Source: Nitrospirota bacterium
GTDB taxonomy: Bacteria > Nitrospirota > Thermodesulfovibrionia > Thermodesulfovibrionales > Magnetobacteriaceae
Direction of reading: 5' to 3'
NCBI GenBank assembly: GCA_015233015.1
Contig: JADFYO010000001.1
Coordinates: 1-64,000 of the forward strand
DNA: 64,000 nucleotides
Shown here piece after piece: positions 1 to 9,079 of this stretch; within the stretch, counting starts at the first letter, position 1, and every line of letters begins with the position of its first letter. The notes beneath the pieces are model-generated. The model saw only the letters and a program-made list of their open reading frames with translations, had not been told where the DNA came from and did no database searches. Made by a program: the position numbers and the translations under genes.

Positions 1-17
1 AGCGTCCCTTGTGCCAT
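1..17 (-). CDS. Start of a probable cold-shock protein gene (partial, cut by window edge)
   Basis: Only the first codons lie in the window: an ATG at 15-17 on the minus strand followed by codons for A-Q-G-T. An AGGTG Shine-Dalgarno sits about eight bases upstream. M-A-Q-G-T is the usual opening of bacterial CspA-family RNA chaperones, but the next codon begins CT (Leu) where Val is usual. The long structured leader (18 to about 136) also fits a cold-shock gene. Five residues are weak evidence, so the product name is an inference. Confidence 0.4.
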
Positions 18-26
18 AATATATTC

Positions 27-97
27 ACCTCGTTGGTGTTAGTTTTTTGTTCCACAAACTTATTCTAACATCCCGTTCCCACGGGTAACAACGAGGT
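27..97 (-). promoter_or_regulatory. Structured 5' leader that pairs over the ribosome-binding site of the edge gene
   Basis: Positions 27-35 and 89-97 form a perfect 9-bp inverted repeat (ACCTCGTTG with CAACGAGGT). In the transcript the 3' arm contains the AGGTG ribosome-binding site of the gene starting at 17. Inside the large loop is a second hairpin, CCCGT at 72-76 with ACGGG at 81-85. When folded, the long stem would hide the ribosome-binding site. This arrangement is typical of temperature- or translation-controlled leaders; the function here is inferred. Confidence 0.55.
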
Positions 98-142
98 TCC
101 CTTCTTTTTTTGATGGTGAATCAGGGTGAACTTGTGCTTGCT

Positions 143-170
143 AAAATAGAAATGTCCTGTTAGGTTACAA
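143..170 (-). promoter_or_regulatory. Candidate sigma-70 promoter for the edge gene
   Basis: On the minus strand TTGTAA (165-170) and TATTTT (143-148) are separated by 16 bases. The start of transcription would fall near 136, giving a leader of about 119 bases before the ATG at 17. The match to consensus is moderate. The region 98-233 otherwise holds no convincing gene. Confidence 0.35.
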
Positions 171-233
171 TTGATAAAACTGCAAGCTATGGCGGCCAGA
201 CACCACAGGTAGTAGTTTTTTTTTTGATTGATT

Positions 234-1205
234 TCAAAACACCTTGACCTGGTTTTTACCAGATTTCTTTGCCGTATAAAGGGCACGGTCAGCCTCGGAA
301 ATCAACCATTGAAGGGTCCTTGATTTGTCTGGTATCGTTCCTGCAATTCCAATGCTTACAGTTACAATCTTTGACTGAGCGAAGGGGATGTTCAGGCCGC
401 ATACATTTGTGCGCATCGTCTCGCCAATAATGGCAGCCCCGTCCAATGTAGTATTAGGAAGTACACTGACAAATTCCTCACCGCCATATCGCGCTATAAA
501 ATCTCCAGGGCGTCTCATCGCGTCGCTTAATGCACCTGCTACACGACTGAGACATTCATCGCCTGCCGGATGTCCTTCGGTGTCGTTAAGATGCTTAAAA
601 AAGTCTATATCGACGATTATCACCGATATAAAATAATGCTCTCTGAAGGCCTTCTTCCATTCCTGGTCTGAATATTTATCAAAGTATCGCCTGTTGGCCA
701 CTCCCGTAAGTCCATCTATGTAAGACAGATTGGTAAGGATTCGATTGGCCTCCTTAAGCTGGCGCGTCAAGCCCTCCAGTTCCTTTTCGCGGGTCTTACG
801 ACTGTCCATCTCTTGTTTCAGACTTAGTGCCGACCCTACGCGGGCACGCAGCTCTATCATCTTTACCGGTTTCGTTATGTAGTCAATAGCCCCGGCTTTA
901 AATGCCTGTTCAAGCGATGCAGTACTATTGTCGGCTGTTATCATGATTATGGGTATATCTTTGTACCATTGGTTGAACTTTATCTTCTGACATGCCCCAA
1001 TACCATCAAGCCCCGGCAGGTCTATATCCATAAGTATAAGCTCAACACCCTTGTTTATGCTGCCGTTTGCTTTATTCAGACCTAAAATATCAACTGCCTC
1101 TTCGGCAGAATATGCAAGCAGGATGTCGTTATATCCCATCTCCTCTAAATACCGGTTCAGAAGCAGGGAAATGTCCTTAGAATCTTCGACTATTAATATT
1201 AACAC
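234..1205 (-). CDS. Response regulator with GGDEF output: diguanylate cyclase
   Basis: This 323-residue protein has an N-terminal receiver (about 1-120; acidic pair E7/D8, phospho-acceptor D60, T90, K112), a coiled linker (about 130-160) and a C-terminal GGDEF domain. The active-site signature is GGEEF at 241-245, and an RxxD inhibitory site (R232-D235) lies five residues before it. It should make cyclic-di-GMP when phosphorylated and be feedback-inhibited, like PleD or WspR. It starts at GTG with a GGGGGG ribosome-binding site. It lies 8 bp downstream of an HPt gene, which could feed it phosphate. No kinase is adjacent; the Wsp-like array at 20-32 kb lacks its own cyclase, so a link is possible but unproven. 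Confidence 0.92.
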   Translation of the reverse strand: MLILIVEDSKDISLLLNRYLEEMGYNDILLAYSAEEAVDILGLNKANGSINKGVELILMDIDLPGLDGIGACQKIKFNQWYKDIPIIMITADNSTASLEQAFKAGAIDYITKPVKMIELRARVGSALSLKQEMDSRKTREKELEGLTRQLKEANRILTNLSYIDGLTGVANRRYFDKYSDQEWKKAFREHYFISVIIVDIDFFKHLNDTEGHPAGDECLSRVAGALSDAMRRPGDFIARYGGEEFVSVLPNTTLDGAAIIGETMRTNVCGLNIPFAQSKIVTVSIGIAGTIPDKSRTLQWLISEADRALYTAKKSGKNQVKVF

Positions 1206-1213
1206 AATCCCCC

Positions 1214-1528
1214 CTATTCGTAAACTGTTTCCAGCCTGTCGAGATAATCGCCGAGCGCGGCGATGTGTCTTTTTATTTCCCCGTAGTTTTTCTCTATTGC
1301 GCCTTGTTCGATGGCAGTCCCTGCATCGGTAATAAAATCAAATCCATAACCGCCGCCAGAGCCTTTTAACTGATGCCCTATACGGCGGATTGTCTCGAAT
1401 TCTCCAGAATCTAAGGCCGAGTTCATCTTTTCGATGTCGCCGTGTCTATTGACCAAATAGGCGGGGATCAGGCCGGCAAGGTCCTTATCAATAATTACAA
1501 CAATCTTCTCTGTGCCCTCCGCCACCAT
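1214..1528 (-). CDS. Stand-alone HPt phosphotransfer protein
   Basis: A 104-residue single-domain histidine phosphotransfer protein. The signature H-Q-L-K-G-S is present with the phospho-accepting histidine at residue 52, followed by the usual glycine-rich turn. It is all-helical in character with no membrane segment. The start is ATG behind a strong GGGAGGG ribosome-binding site. It lies just upstream of the REC-GGDEF gene on the same strand, so it probably relays phosphate from a hybrid kinase to that cyclase. The large hybrid kinase at 20465-23830, whose own C-terminal HPt-like region seems to lack the histidine, is one candidate donor (inference). Confidence 0.85.
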   Translation of the reverse strand: MVAEGTEKIVVIIDKDLAGLIPAYLVNRHGDIEKMNSALDSGEFETIRRIGHQLKGSGGGYGFDFITDAGTAIEQGAIEKNYGEIKRHIAALGDYLDRLETVYE

Positions 1529-1592
1529 AGCCCTCCCCTATTGCCTTTGACTTTCCTAAGTCAGGTATCGCCGCACCGTTATCTCGAGGGCG

Positions 1593-2645
<1,053 letters not shown>

Positions 2646-2648
2646 TTA

Positions 2649-3581
2649 TCAGGCGATTTGTGCGTTTATGAAGCGCTCCAAAGAGGCGCTGTCGTTTACA
2701 CTGAATATTGTTACATTTGAAACAATGCGTTTTATCAGGCCGCTAAGGACAGTGCCTGGTCCGACTTCCACATACAGCTCGACATCCATACCGGATATCG
2801 TTCTTATTGAATCTTCCCAGAGCAGGGGGCTGTTTAGCTGCCTGACAAGGGATGATTTAATCTTCTCTACCGTTCCGAGCACAATGGCGTCGGCGTTATT
2901 GACAATAGGGATATCAGGCTTATTAAACGAAATGGTCTCCATATATGCGCCAAGTTTATCCGAGGCGCTCATCATCAGTGTACAGTGAGACGGCACACTT
3001 ACTGCAAGTGGGGCGGCGCGCCTGGCGCCCTCTTGTCTGGCAAGCCTTATGGCCTCCTCTACCGCCGGTTTCTCTCCCGCTATCACTATCTGCTGCGGGC
3101 AGTTATAGTTTGCCGGAGAAACATATCCCAATGTGGAGTTCATACAAATACTATCGACAGTCTCTCTGTCTAATCCAATTATGGCTGCCATTAAACCCTG
3201 CCCTTCGGGGACTGCCTCTTGCATAAAATGCCCTCTTTTTTCGGTAAGAACAACGGCATCCTTTAATTGCAGCACTCCCGCCGCCACAAGGGCCGAATAC
3301 TCTCCAAGGCTGTGTCCTGCCACTACGTCAGGTTTAAACCCTTTTAATTCAAGCACCTTAAATGCGGCTATGCTCGTAGTTAAGATACACGGCTGAGTAT
3401 GAAAGGTCTTGTTAAGCTCCTCTTTGGGGCCGTTGAAGCATAGCTCGGATATGTCGTAGCCAAGTGCGTCCGATGCCTCTTTATAGACAGCCCTTACCTC
3501 GTCGTACTTTTCATAAAAATCCAGTCCCATACCTATGGATTGGGAACCCTGTCCGGGGAAAACGAATGCCGCTCTTTTCAT
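2649..3581 (-). CDS. fabD: Malonyl-CoA:ACP transacylase
   Basis: FabD, 310 residues, the normal length. It moves malonyl from CoA to acyl carrier protein to start fatty-acid elongation. The nucleophile elbow G-H-S-L-G (S91), the malonate-binding R116 and the second catalytic H199 are all visible, and the oxyanion QGSQ motif is at 11-14. Its start overlaps the end of etfA by four bases (ATGA), indicating translational coupling. Placing a biosynthetic enzyme behind an acyl-CoA dehydrogenase/ETF set is unusual, because other fab genes are absent here. Confidence 0.96.
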   Translation of the reverse strand: MKRAAFVFPGQGSQSIGMGLDFYEKYDEVRAVYKEASDALGYDISELCFNGPKEELNKTFHTQPCILTTSIAAFKVLELKGFKPDVVAGHSLGEYSALVAAGVLQLKDAVVLTEKRGHFMQEAVPEGQGLMAAIIGLDRETVDSICMNSTLGYVSPANYNCPQQIVIAGEKPAVEEAIRLARQEGARRAAPLAVSVPSHCTLMMSASDKLGAYMETISFNKPDIPIVNNADAIVLGTVEKIKSSLVRQLNSPLLWEDSIRTISGMDVELYVEVGPGTVLSGLIKRIVSNVTIFSVNDSASLERFINAQIA

Positions 3582-4792
3582 ATGCCTCTGCCGCCTCTGT
3601 CCTCTTTTATCTTTTTTATTGCTAACGGGATTACCTCATATAGGTCGCCGACGATGCCATAGTTGGCAATATTAAATATCGGGGCCTCCGGGTTTTTGTT
3701 TATCGCGACAATTATATCCGATGACTGCATTCCCACCATGTGCTGCACAGCCCCCGATATCCCACACGCGATATAGATCTTAGGGCAGACTGTTTTACCC
3801 GTTTGGCCGACCTGATGGCCGTATTGAATCCAGCCCTCGTCCACCGCGGCCCTCGATGCCCCAAGTGTGCCGCTTAAAAGTGCCGCGAGTTCTTTGAGCA
3901 TCTCAAATCCCTTTGCGCCTCCAAGCCCGCGTCCTCCGGAGACAATCACCTCGGCGTCTTGCAGACTTATATTGAACAACGAATCGTCTTTTACCACATC
4001 TACAACCTTTGTGCGCGATGCCTTAGCAGGTCTTTCTATTTTAATAATCTCTCCTTTCCTGTCCACGTCATAGGAGCCTGTCTTCATAACCTTGGGGCGA
4101 ACGGTGGCCATTTGCGGCCTGGTGTCGGGACACATGATAGTCGCCATGATATTTCCTCCGAATGCCGGCCTGATGGCAAGCAGGTTGCGCGTCCCCTCTT
4201 CTATTTCCAGAGATGTGCAGTCCGCCGTCAGCCCTGCGTGAAGGCGTGCCGCAACGCGCGGGAAAAATGAGCGTCCCACCGCGGTTGCCCCTGCGAGGAC
4301 TATCTCCGGTTTATGTTCAGTTATTATCTTTGACAGCAGTTCCGCATATGGTTCGTCGTTAAATCTTGTGAGCGCACCGTCATCACACAGGTAAACCGTA
4401 TCCGCCCCCCACTTTATAAGCTCACTGGCCGCTGCCTCGTCTGTACCAAATAACGCCGCGCTGAGTGAGACATTTCCAAGCGTATCTGCAAGCCTCCTGC
4501 CCGCCGAAAGAAGCTCAAACGCCACATTGGCGATATGCCCGTCCCTCTGCTCCGCAAATACTAGGACACCATTATAGGCGCTCAGGTCCCCCTGCTTAAT
4601 TTGAACCGGAGAATCGTTATATTCCTTTATTGCCCCCTCTGGACACGCACTCATACAGGCCCGGCACAACTGGCAGTACTCGTTAATAGTGGCCTTATCG
4701 TCCTCAGACATCGCTATCGCATCATATGGGCACGATGTAATACATGTCTGGCATCCCGTGCATAACTCCCTGTCCACCTTAATCTGCATCAT
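3578..4792 (-). CDS. etfA: Electron-transfer flavoprotein alpha subunit with N-terminal 2[4Fe-4S] ferredoxin domain
   Basis: 404 residues, about 80 more than ordinary EtfA. Residues 1-55 hold two CxxCxxCxxxC clusters (C11/14/17/21 and C40/43/46/50). The rest is EtfA with the FAD domain: SGGRGLGG at 285, VGQTGKTV at 328, GISGAVQH at 344 and NKNPEAPIF at 365. A ferredoxin-extended EtfA is known from CarE of the Acetobacterium caffeyl-CoA reductase complex, an electron-bifurcating enzyme. The gene order here (acyl-CoA dehydrogenase, etfB, etfA) equals carCDE. The inference is that NADH oxidation drives enoyl-CoA and ferredoxin reduction together, supplying the Rnf complex encoded at the other end of the window. 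The fused clusters could instead accept electrons from another donor. Confidence 0.94.
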   Translation of the reverse strand: MMQIKVDRELCTGCQTCITSCPYDAIAMSEDDKATINEYCQLCRACMSACPEGAIKEYNDSPVQIKQGDLSAYNGVLVFAEQRDGHIANVAFELLSAGRRLADTLGNVSLSAALFGTDEAAASELIKWGADTVYLCDDGALTRFNDEPYAELLSKIITEHKPEIVLAGATAVGRSFFPRVAARLHAGLTADCTSLEIEEGTRNLLAIRPAFGGNIMATIMCPDTRPQMATVRPKVMKTGSYDVDRKGEIIKIERPAKASRTKVVDVVKDDSLFNISLQDAEVIVSGGRGLGGAKGFEMLKELAALLSGTLGASRAAVDEGWIQYGHQVGQTGKTVCPKIYIACGISGAVQHMVGMQSSDIIVAINKNPEAPIFNIANYGIVGDLYEVIPLAIKKIKEDRGGRGI

Positions 4793-4814
4793 TACTCCTT
4801 TATAGCCATATTTC

Positions 4815-5597
4815 TTAAATACATTTAATCGCCTTTAGTATTGAAATCAGCTCATCGGTCTGTTCTTCAGGTGTGCCGCCAATAACAATCCTGTCTTTTT
4901 TCATCTCCGGCGCAAAGATATTCTTTACCCGTGTAGGGGAACCCTTCAAGCCGAGATTGTTCTCGTCTAATGAGAGGTCCTTATAGGTCAGCCTTCTGAT
5001 TTCAAGTTTCTTTGCCCGCATCTTTCCTTTTAACGACGCCATTCTGGGTTGGTTAAGCTCTTTCACCACCGTCAGGAGCACCGGAAGCGGCGCTTCAACT
5101 ATGTCGTAGCCTTCGTCCATCAGCCTTCTTACCGTTATGGAATCGCCGGAGATGGATTCTATCTTACTGACGTATGAGATATGCGGAATATCCATAAATT
5201 CAGCGATTGCAGGCCCGACCTGAGCCGTATCTCCATCGATTGCCTGCTTGCCACACAGCACTATGTCGGCACCCAGAAATTTTATCGCCGCCGCCAGCGT
5301 GTATGCGGTTGCCCATGTGTCCGAACCCGCGAATGCCCTGTCGGTTAATAATACTGCGGCGTCGGCGCCCATTGCGATAACCTCTTTCAGCGAGACCTCG
5401 GCCTGCGGCGGTCCCATTGTCAGCACCGTTACCTCTGCGTTCAGAGCATCCTTAATCGAAAGTGCCGCCTCTACGGCGTGCAGGTCAAATGGGTTTATTA
5501 TGCTTGGTACACCGTCGCGTATCAGAGTGTTTGTCTCCGGGTTTATCCTGACCTCGGAGGTGTCGGGTACCTGTTTTATGCAGACTATGATTTTCAT
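4815..5597 (-). CDS. etfB: Electron-transfer flavoprotein beta subunit, bifurcating-type signature
   Basis: EtfB of 260 residues, pairing with the downstream etfA (22 bp apart). The nucleotide-binding stretch CGKQAIDGDTAQVGP (115-129) has the IDGDTAQVGP form found in bifurcating ETFs, which bind a second FAD here. Canonical AMP-binding ETFs carry IDDD/CNQTGQ-like residues instead. This supports a flavin-based bifurcation role, but the assignment needs alignment with characterised sequences. It is two bases downstream of the acyl-CoA dehydrogenase gene and almost certainly co-transcribed. Confidence 0.94.
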   Translation of the reverse strand: MKIIVCIKQVPDTSEVRINPETNTLIRDGVPSIINPFDLHAVEAALSIKDALNAEVTVLTMGPPQAEVSLKEVIAMGADAAVLLTDRAFAGSDTWATAYTLAAAIKFLGADIVLCGKQAIDGDTAQVGPAIAEFMDIPHISYVSKIESISGDSITVRRLMDEGYDIVEAPLPVLLTVVKELNQPRMASLKGKMRAKKLEIRRLTYKDLSLDENNLGLKGSPTRVKNIFAPEMKKDRIVIGGTPEEQTDELISILKAIKCI

Positions 5598-5599
5598 GT

Positions 5600-6757
5600 T
5601 CAGACGTTCCTCGAAAACTCTTTAATCAGGCTCTGGCAGATGACGTTTCTCTGTATCTGGTTTGTGCCTTCGTATATCTGTAGGATTTTGGCGTCGCGCA
5701 TCATCTTCTCAACCGGATAGTCTCTCATGTAACCAGACCCTCCCATCACCTGAAGTGCGTCTGTCGTCACCCTCATGGCAATATCCGTGGCAAATGTCTT
5801 GGCAATTGCCGAGACCTTTGTAATATCCTTTGCCCCGCTGTCAACATAACGAGCCACGCTGTAAACCAGCGCACGTGCGGCCTCTATTTGAATTGCCATA
5901 TCGGCGAGCATGTGCTGAATGGCCTGAAAGCTTATAATCGGCTTCTCGAACTGAACACGGCTGCGGGCAAATTTCCCTGCTTCCTCAAATGCCCCCTGAG
6001 CAACTCCAACTCCCTGTGCCCCTACCCCCGTCCTTGACTTGTCAAGCGTTTTCATGGCTACTATAAAACCCATTCCATCCCGCCCAAGAATGTTGTCCTT
6101 TGGCACATGGCAATCGTCAAACACGAGTTCGCATGTGGACGAGGCCCTTATGCCCATCTTCTTCTCTTTTTTTCCAAAAGTGAAGCCGGGTGTGTCCTTT
6201 TCCACTATCAGGGCAGACGCCCCGCGCGCCCCGCGCGATTTGTCTGTCATCGCTATGACGGTATAAATTTCGGCCTCGCCGCCGTTTGTTATCCACTGCT
6301 TTGTGCCGTTCAAAATGTATTCGGTGCCGCTTTTTGTGGCTGTCGTCTGTATGCCTGCCGCGTCACTGCCGGCATTGGCCTCTGTCAGGCCAAAGGCGAC
6401 GAGTCTTTTCCCCGACGCGATGTCAGGCAGATACTTCTTTTTTTGTTCTTCAGTTCCGAATAGTAGTATCGGGTAGGTACCAAGGGCATTCGCCGCATAA
6501 CTGGTCGAAACACCGAGACAGGCCCTGCTTAATTCCTCAACGGCAAGGCATAGCTCCAACGCGCCCTTGCCAAGTCCGCCGTACTCCTCCGGTATGAATA
6601 ATCCGAACATGTCGGCCTGAGCCAGAAACTTGATTATCTCAGAAGGAAACTGTTCTTTCTCGTCAAGCTCCGCTCTGACGGGAACGATTTTCTCTTCCGC
6701 TATCTGGCGTGCCGTATCTCTTATCATCACCTGGTCTTCGTCTAAAAAATAATCCAT
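5600..6757 (-). CDS. Acyl-CoA dehydrogenase
   Basis: A 385-residue FAD flavoenzyme of the short/branched-chain acyl-CoA dehydrogenase family, the usual length. The signatures GLTEANAGSDAAG and QWITNGGEA of the central beta domain are present. The catalytic glutamate is in the C-terminal YEGTNQIQRN motif (about E363). It either oxidises an acyl-CoA or, with the adjacent ETF, reduces an enoyl-CoA as Bcd or CarC do. The substrate cannot be read from the sequence. It leads the acd-etfB-etfA-fabD-ilvC run; a 45-bp gap separates it from pmbA. Confidence 0.93.
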   Translation of the reverse strand: MDYFLDEDQVMIRDTARQIAEEKIVPVRAELDEKEQFPSEIIKFLAQADMFGLFIPEEYGGLGKGALELCLAVEELSRACLGVSTSYAANALGTYPILLFGTEEQKKKYLPDIASGKRLVAFGLTEANAGSDAAGIQTTATKSGTEYILNGTKQWITNGGEAEIYTVIAMTDKSRGARGASALIVEKDTPGFTFGKKEKKMGIRASSTCELVFDDCHVPKDNILGRDGMGFIVAMKTLDKSRTGVGAQGVGVAQGAFEEAGKFARSRVQFEKPIISFQAIQHMLADMAIQIEAARALVYSVARYVDSGAKDITKVSAIAKTFATDIAMRVTTDALQVMGGSGYMRDYPVEKMMRDAKILQIYEGTNQIQRNVICQSLIKEFSRNV

Positions 6758-6802
6758 TAATCGCCTCCAAATTTTATTATAAATAAATTGCCATGCCCTA
6801 TA

Positions 6803-8158
6803 TCAACCGCTTATATCCATATTCCTTATCAACAGAGACGGGCTTCCTATCTTGCCGTAGAATTTCAGGTCGCTGCCAACTGCCTCTACATCCCTGAACA
6901 AATCAAGGAAATTGCCTGATATTACGGCCTCCTTAATGGGATATGCCTTTTTACCGTTTTCTACCCACATGCCGCTTACGCCGACAGAAAACTCCCCCGT
7001 GATACGGTTTGCCATGTGTATGCCCATTGCGTCGGTAACGAACAGGCACTGCCCTGCGGTGGAAAACATCTCATCGAGTGTCATTGTAACATCGGATGAG
7101 GCCGGCTCTATGCAGAGATTGGACACTCCTACTGCCGGAATTCCTGAAATCCCACTCCTTACCGCATTTCCCGTCGATACTGAGCCACCCTTGGCGGCAG
7201 TATAAAGATTATACAAGAATCCCTTCAATACACCGTCCATTACAAGGACATTCCTCTCTGACGGCACCCCTTCACCGTCAAACGGACGGCTCCCGGCCTT
7301 GCCCTTGAGGAGCGCGTTATCTATGATGTTTATCTTCTCTGAGACTATCTTCTCTGATATATGATTCCCTGACAGAATTGATTTGCCCTTCTGGACATTC
7401 TCCGAGGACAACGACGAAGCTATAAGGCTCAGGAAATCGGCGGCTACGGAGTTTTCTATTATTACCGGTATCCTTACCGACTTAGAAAATGTCCTGGCGT
7501 TCAATAGTTCCAGCGCACGGGCGGCCGCTCCTCTGCCTACCCTCTCCGGCGATACCGCCGTGAGCATCCTGTCATACTCATACTCCCACCCAATCTGGCT
7601 GTCGCCCGAACCCTCCGCCATCACCATTGCCGAAACGGAGCACGAAGTAAATCTATAACCTCCGCTTAGTCCCGCGGTATTGGCAATATATACCTCTCCA
7701 GATGAGACAGAGGCCGATGCCTTCCTTACCCTTTTCACCCTGTCGTCAACCGACAGCGCGGTGCCTTCGACCGCTATGGCCATATCAACTATGTCTGCCT
7801 CTTTCATCGCAGCCGCGGCAAAATCATATATCGATACGCCAGGGCCGGCGTTATGGGGCGATGGGCTGAGAAATGACCAGTTTTCGTCTTCCTCTGTGCA
7901 GGCGGCAGTCGCGGCAGCCATATCGACGGCCTCACGCCATTTCGATATATCGTTCGTATAACTGAAGCCGTGTCTTTTACAATCCAAAACCCTTATCGAA
8001 AGCCCGGAGGCCTCCGCCCTTTCAAGCGCGTCAACAGTACCTGCCTTCGCCTCCGCGGTTATGCTCTTCGCAGAGGAGTAATAGACCTCGCCCATCAGAT
8101 TTTTACTTGATGTAAGATAGTCTAATATCTTGTTAATTAACTCTTTATCTGTTTCCAT
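6803..8158 (-). CDS. pmbA: TldE/PmbA-family protein (metalloprotease partner subunit)
   Basis: 451 residues, matching TldE/PmbA in length and in the early GFSYTND motif. TldE lacks the HExxxH zinc site and forms a heterodimer with TldD that trims modified or unfolded peptides. I see no HExxxH here, so this is the TldE half. No tldD gene lies nearby, so its partner is elsewhere or it acts alone. It sits 6 bp downstream of queD on the same strand and overlaps nothing. Confidence 0.88.
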   Translation of the reverse strand: METDKELINKILDYLTSSKNLMGEVYYSSAKSITAEAKAGTVDALERAEASGLSIRVLDCKRHGFSYTNDISKWREAVDMAAATAACTEEDENWSFLSPSPHNAGPGVSIYDFAAAAMKEADIVDMAIAVEGTALSVDDRVKRVRKASASVSSGEVYIANTAGLSGGYRFTSCSVSAMVMAEGSGDSQIGWEYEYDRMLTAVSPERVGRGAAARALELLNARTFSKSVRIPVIIENSVAADFLSLIASSLSSENVQKGKSILSGNHISEKIVSEKINIIDNALLKGKAGSRPFDGEGVPSERNVLVMDGVLKGFLYNLYTAAKGGSVSTGNAVRSGISGIPAVGVSNLCIEPASSDVTMTLDEMFSTAGQCLFVTDAMGIHMANRITGEFSVGVSGMWVENGKKAYPIKEAVISGNFLDLFRDVEAVGSDLKFYGKIGSPSLLIRNMDISG

Positions 8159-8164
8159 AATAGT

Positions 8165-8536
8165 TCAGTCTTCATAGTATGTAGCAGATGCCGAATCGGA
8201 CTCCCATACTGTAACCGCCGTAAGCCTGACGGTCTCTTCGACAATCTTCTTTTTCACAGAGTCATAAATCCATCTGGCAATATTCTCTGAAGACGGGTTT
8301 ATCTCCGTAAACGGGAACATGTTGTTGAGAAATGTATGGTCAAGCTGGTCGGTAACCTCCTTCGCGTATCGTTTCAGGTCGTGGAAGTCTATGGCTATGT
8401 CGATGTCGTTGAGCCTCTCGGCCTGCACATAGACCTGGATTCGCCAGTTATGGCCATGGAGGTCCTCGCATTTGCCCTTATAGTTTCTCAACTGGTGTGC
8501 GGCACAAAAGGTAGATTCGGTCATTAGTTCATACAT
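8165..8536 (-). CDS. queD: 6-carboxytetrahydropterin synthase (QueD)
   Basis: A 123-residue QueD/6-pyruvoyl-tetrahydropterin synthase fold. Zinc ligands H14, H27 and H29 and the catalytic C23 (in GKCEDLHGHN) are present, as is the DHTFLN motif. QueD converts dihydroneopterin triphosphate to 6-carboxytetrahydropterin, the first committed step to preQ0 and queuosine. queA, the late queuosine gene, lies 2.7 kb away on the other strand; queC, queE, queF and tgt are not in the window. Length and C-x(3)-H-G-H favour QueD over eukaryote-type PTPS. Confidence 0.93.
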   Translation of the reverse strand: MYELMTESTFCAAHQLRNYKGKCEDLHGHNWRIQVYVQAERLNDIDIAIDFHDLKRYAKEVTDQLDHTFLNNMFPFTEINPSSENIARWIYDSVKKKIVEETVRLTAVTVWESDSASATYYED

Positions 8537-8539
8537 GTC

Positions 8540-9079
8540 TTATTTAAGTACCTCTTTAGGTTTATCAAGATTGGCCACATAGGGCAGATTTCTAAAGTTA
8601 TCGTTATAATCCGTACCATAACCCACTACGAATACATCAGGGATTTCAAAGCCCGTGTAGTCAACGTCGACATCTACTAAGCGGCGCTCTTTCTTATCCA
8701 TAAAAACGCATATTTTCAGCGTGTTTGGTGATTTCTGTAAGAGTCTTTCTTTAATGTAATTAAGGGAAATCCCCGTGTCTATAATATCTTCTATAATGAG
8801 AACGTCCTTGCCGGTTACGGGTTTCCTTGTATCTAAGTGAATATTGACATTTCCGGTAGTGGCCGTATCCTCATAGCTTGAGGATACGATGAAATCCACG
8901 GTTAACGGCACTTTAATCTGTTTGACAAGGTCTGAAAAAAACATAAAGGCGCCTTTTAATACTCCGATAGCCAGGATTTCTTTTCCCTTGTAGTCTGAGT
9001 TAATCCTGTCGGCAAGCTCTTTAACCCGAACCCTGATTTGTTCTTCGGTCAGTAAGGGCCTACCTGTTACCATCGGCAC
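8540..9079 (-). CDS. hpt: Hypoxanthine phosphoribosyltransferase
   Basis: A 179-residue purine-salvage enzyme joining hypoxanthine or guanine to PRPP. The PRPP-binding loop VLIIEDIIDTGIS is at 93-105 and the flexible catalytic loop SSSYEDTATTG at about 66-76. A GTG at 9077-9079 is the preferred start because AAAGGTGG lies nine bases upstream; an ATG two codons later is the alternative. The 5' end overlaps the upstream molybdopterin-domain gene by 20 bp. It is four bases from queD. Confidence 0.95.
   Translation of the reverse strand: MPMVTGRPLLTEEQIRVRVKELADRINSDYKGKEILAIGVLKGAFMFFSDLVKQIKVPLTVDFIVSSSYEDTATTGNVNIHLDTRKPVTGKDVLIIEDIIDTGISLNYIKERLLQKSPNTLKICVFMDKKERRLVDVDVDYTGFEIPDVFVVGYGTDYNDNFRNLPYVANLDKPKEVLK

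Noticed and set aside
65-286. 73-codon minus-strand ORF
   Set aside because: It overlaps the end of the REC-GGDEF gene, has no ribosome-binding site, and covers the leader and promoter of the edge gene.
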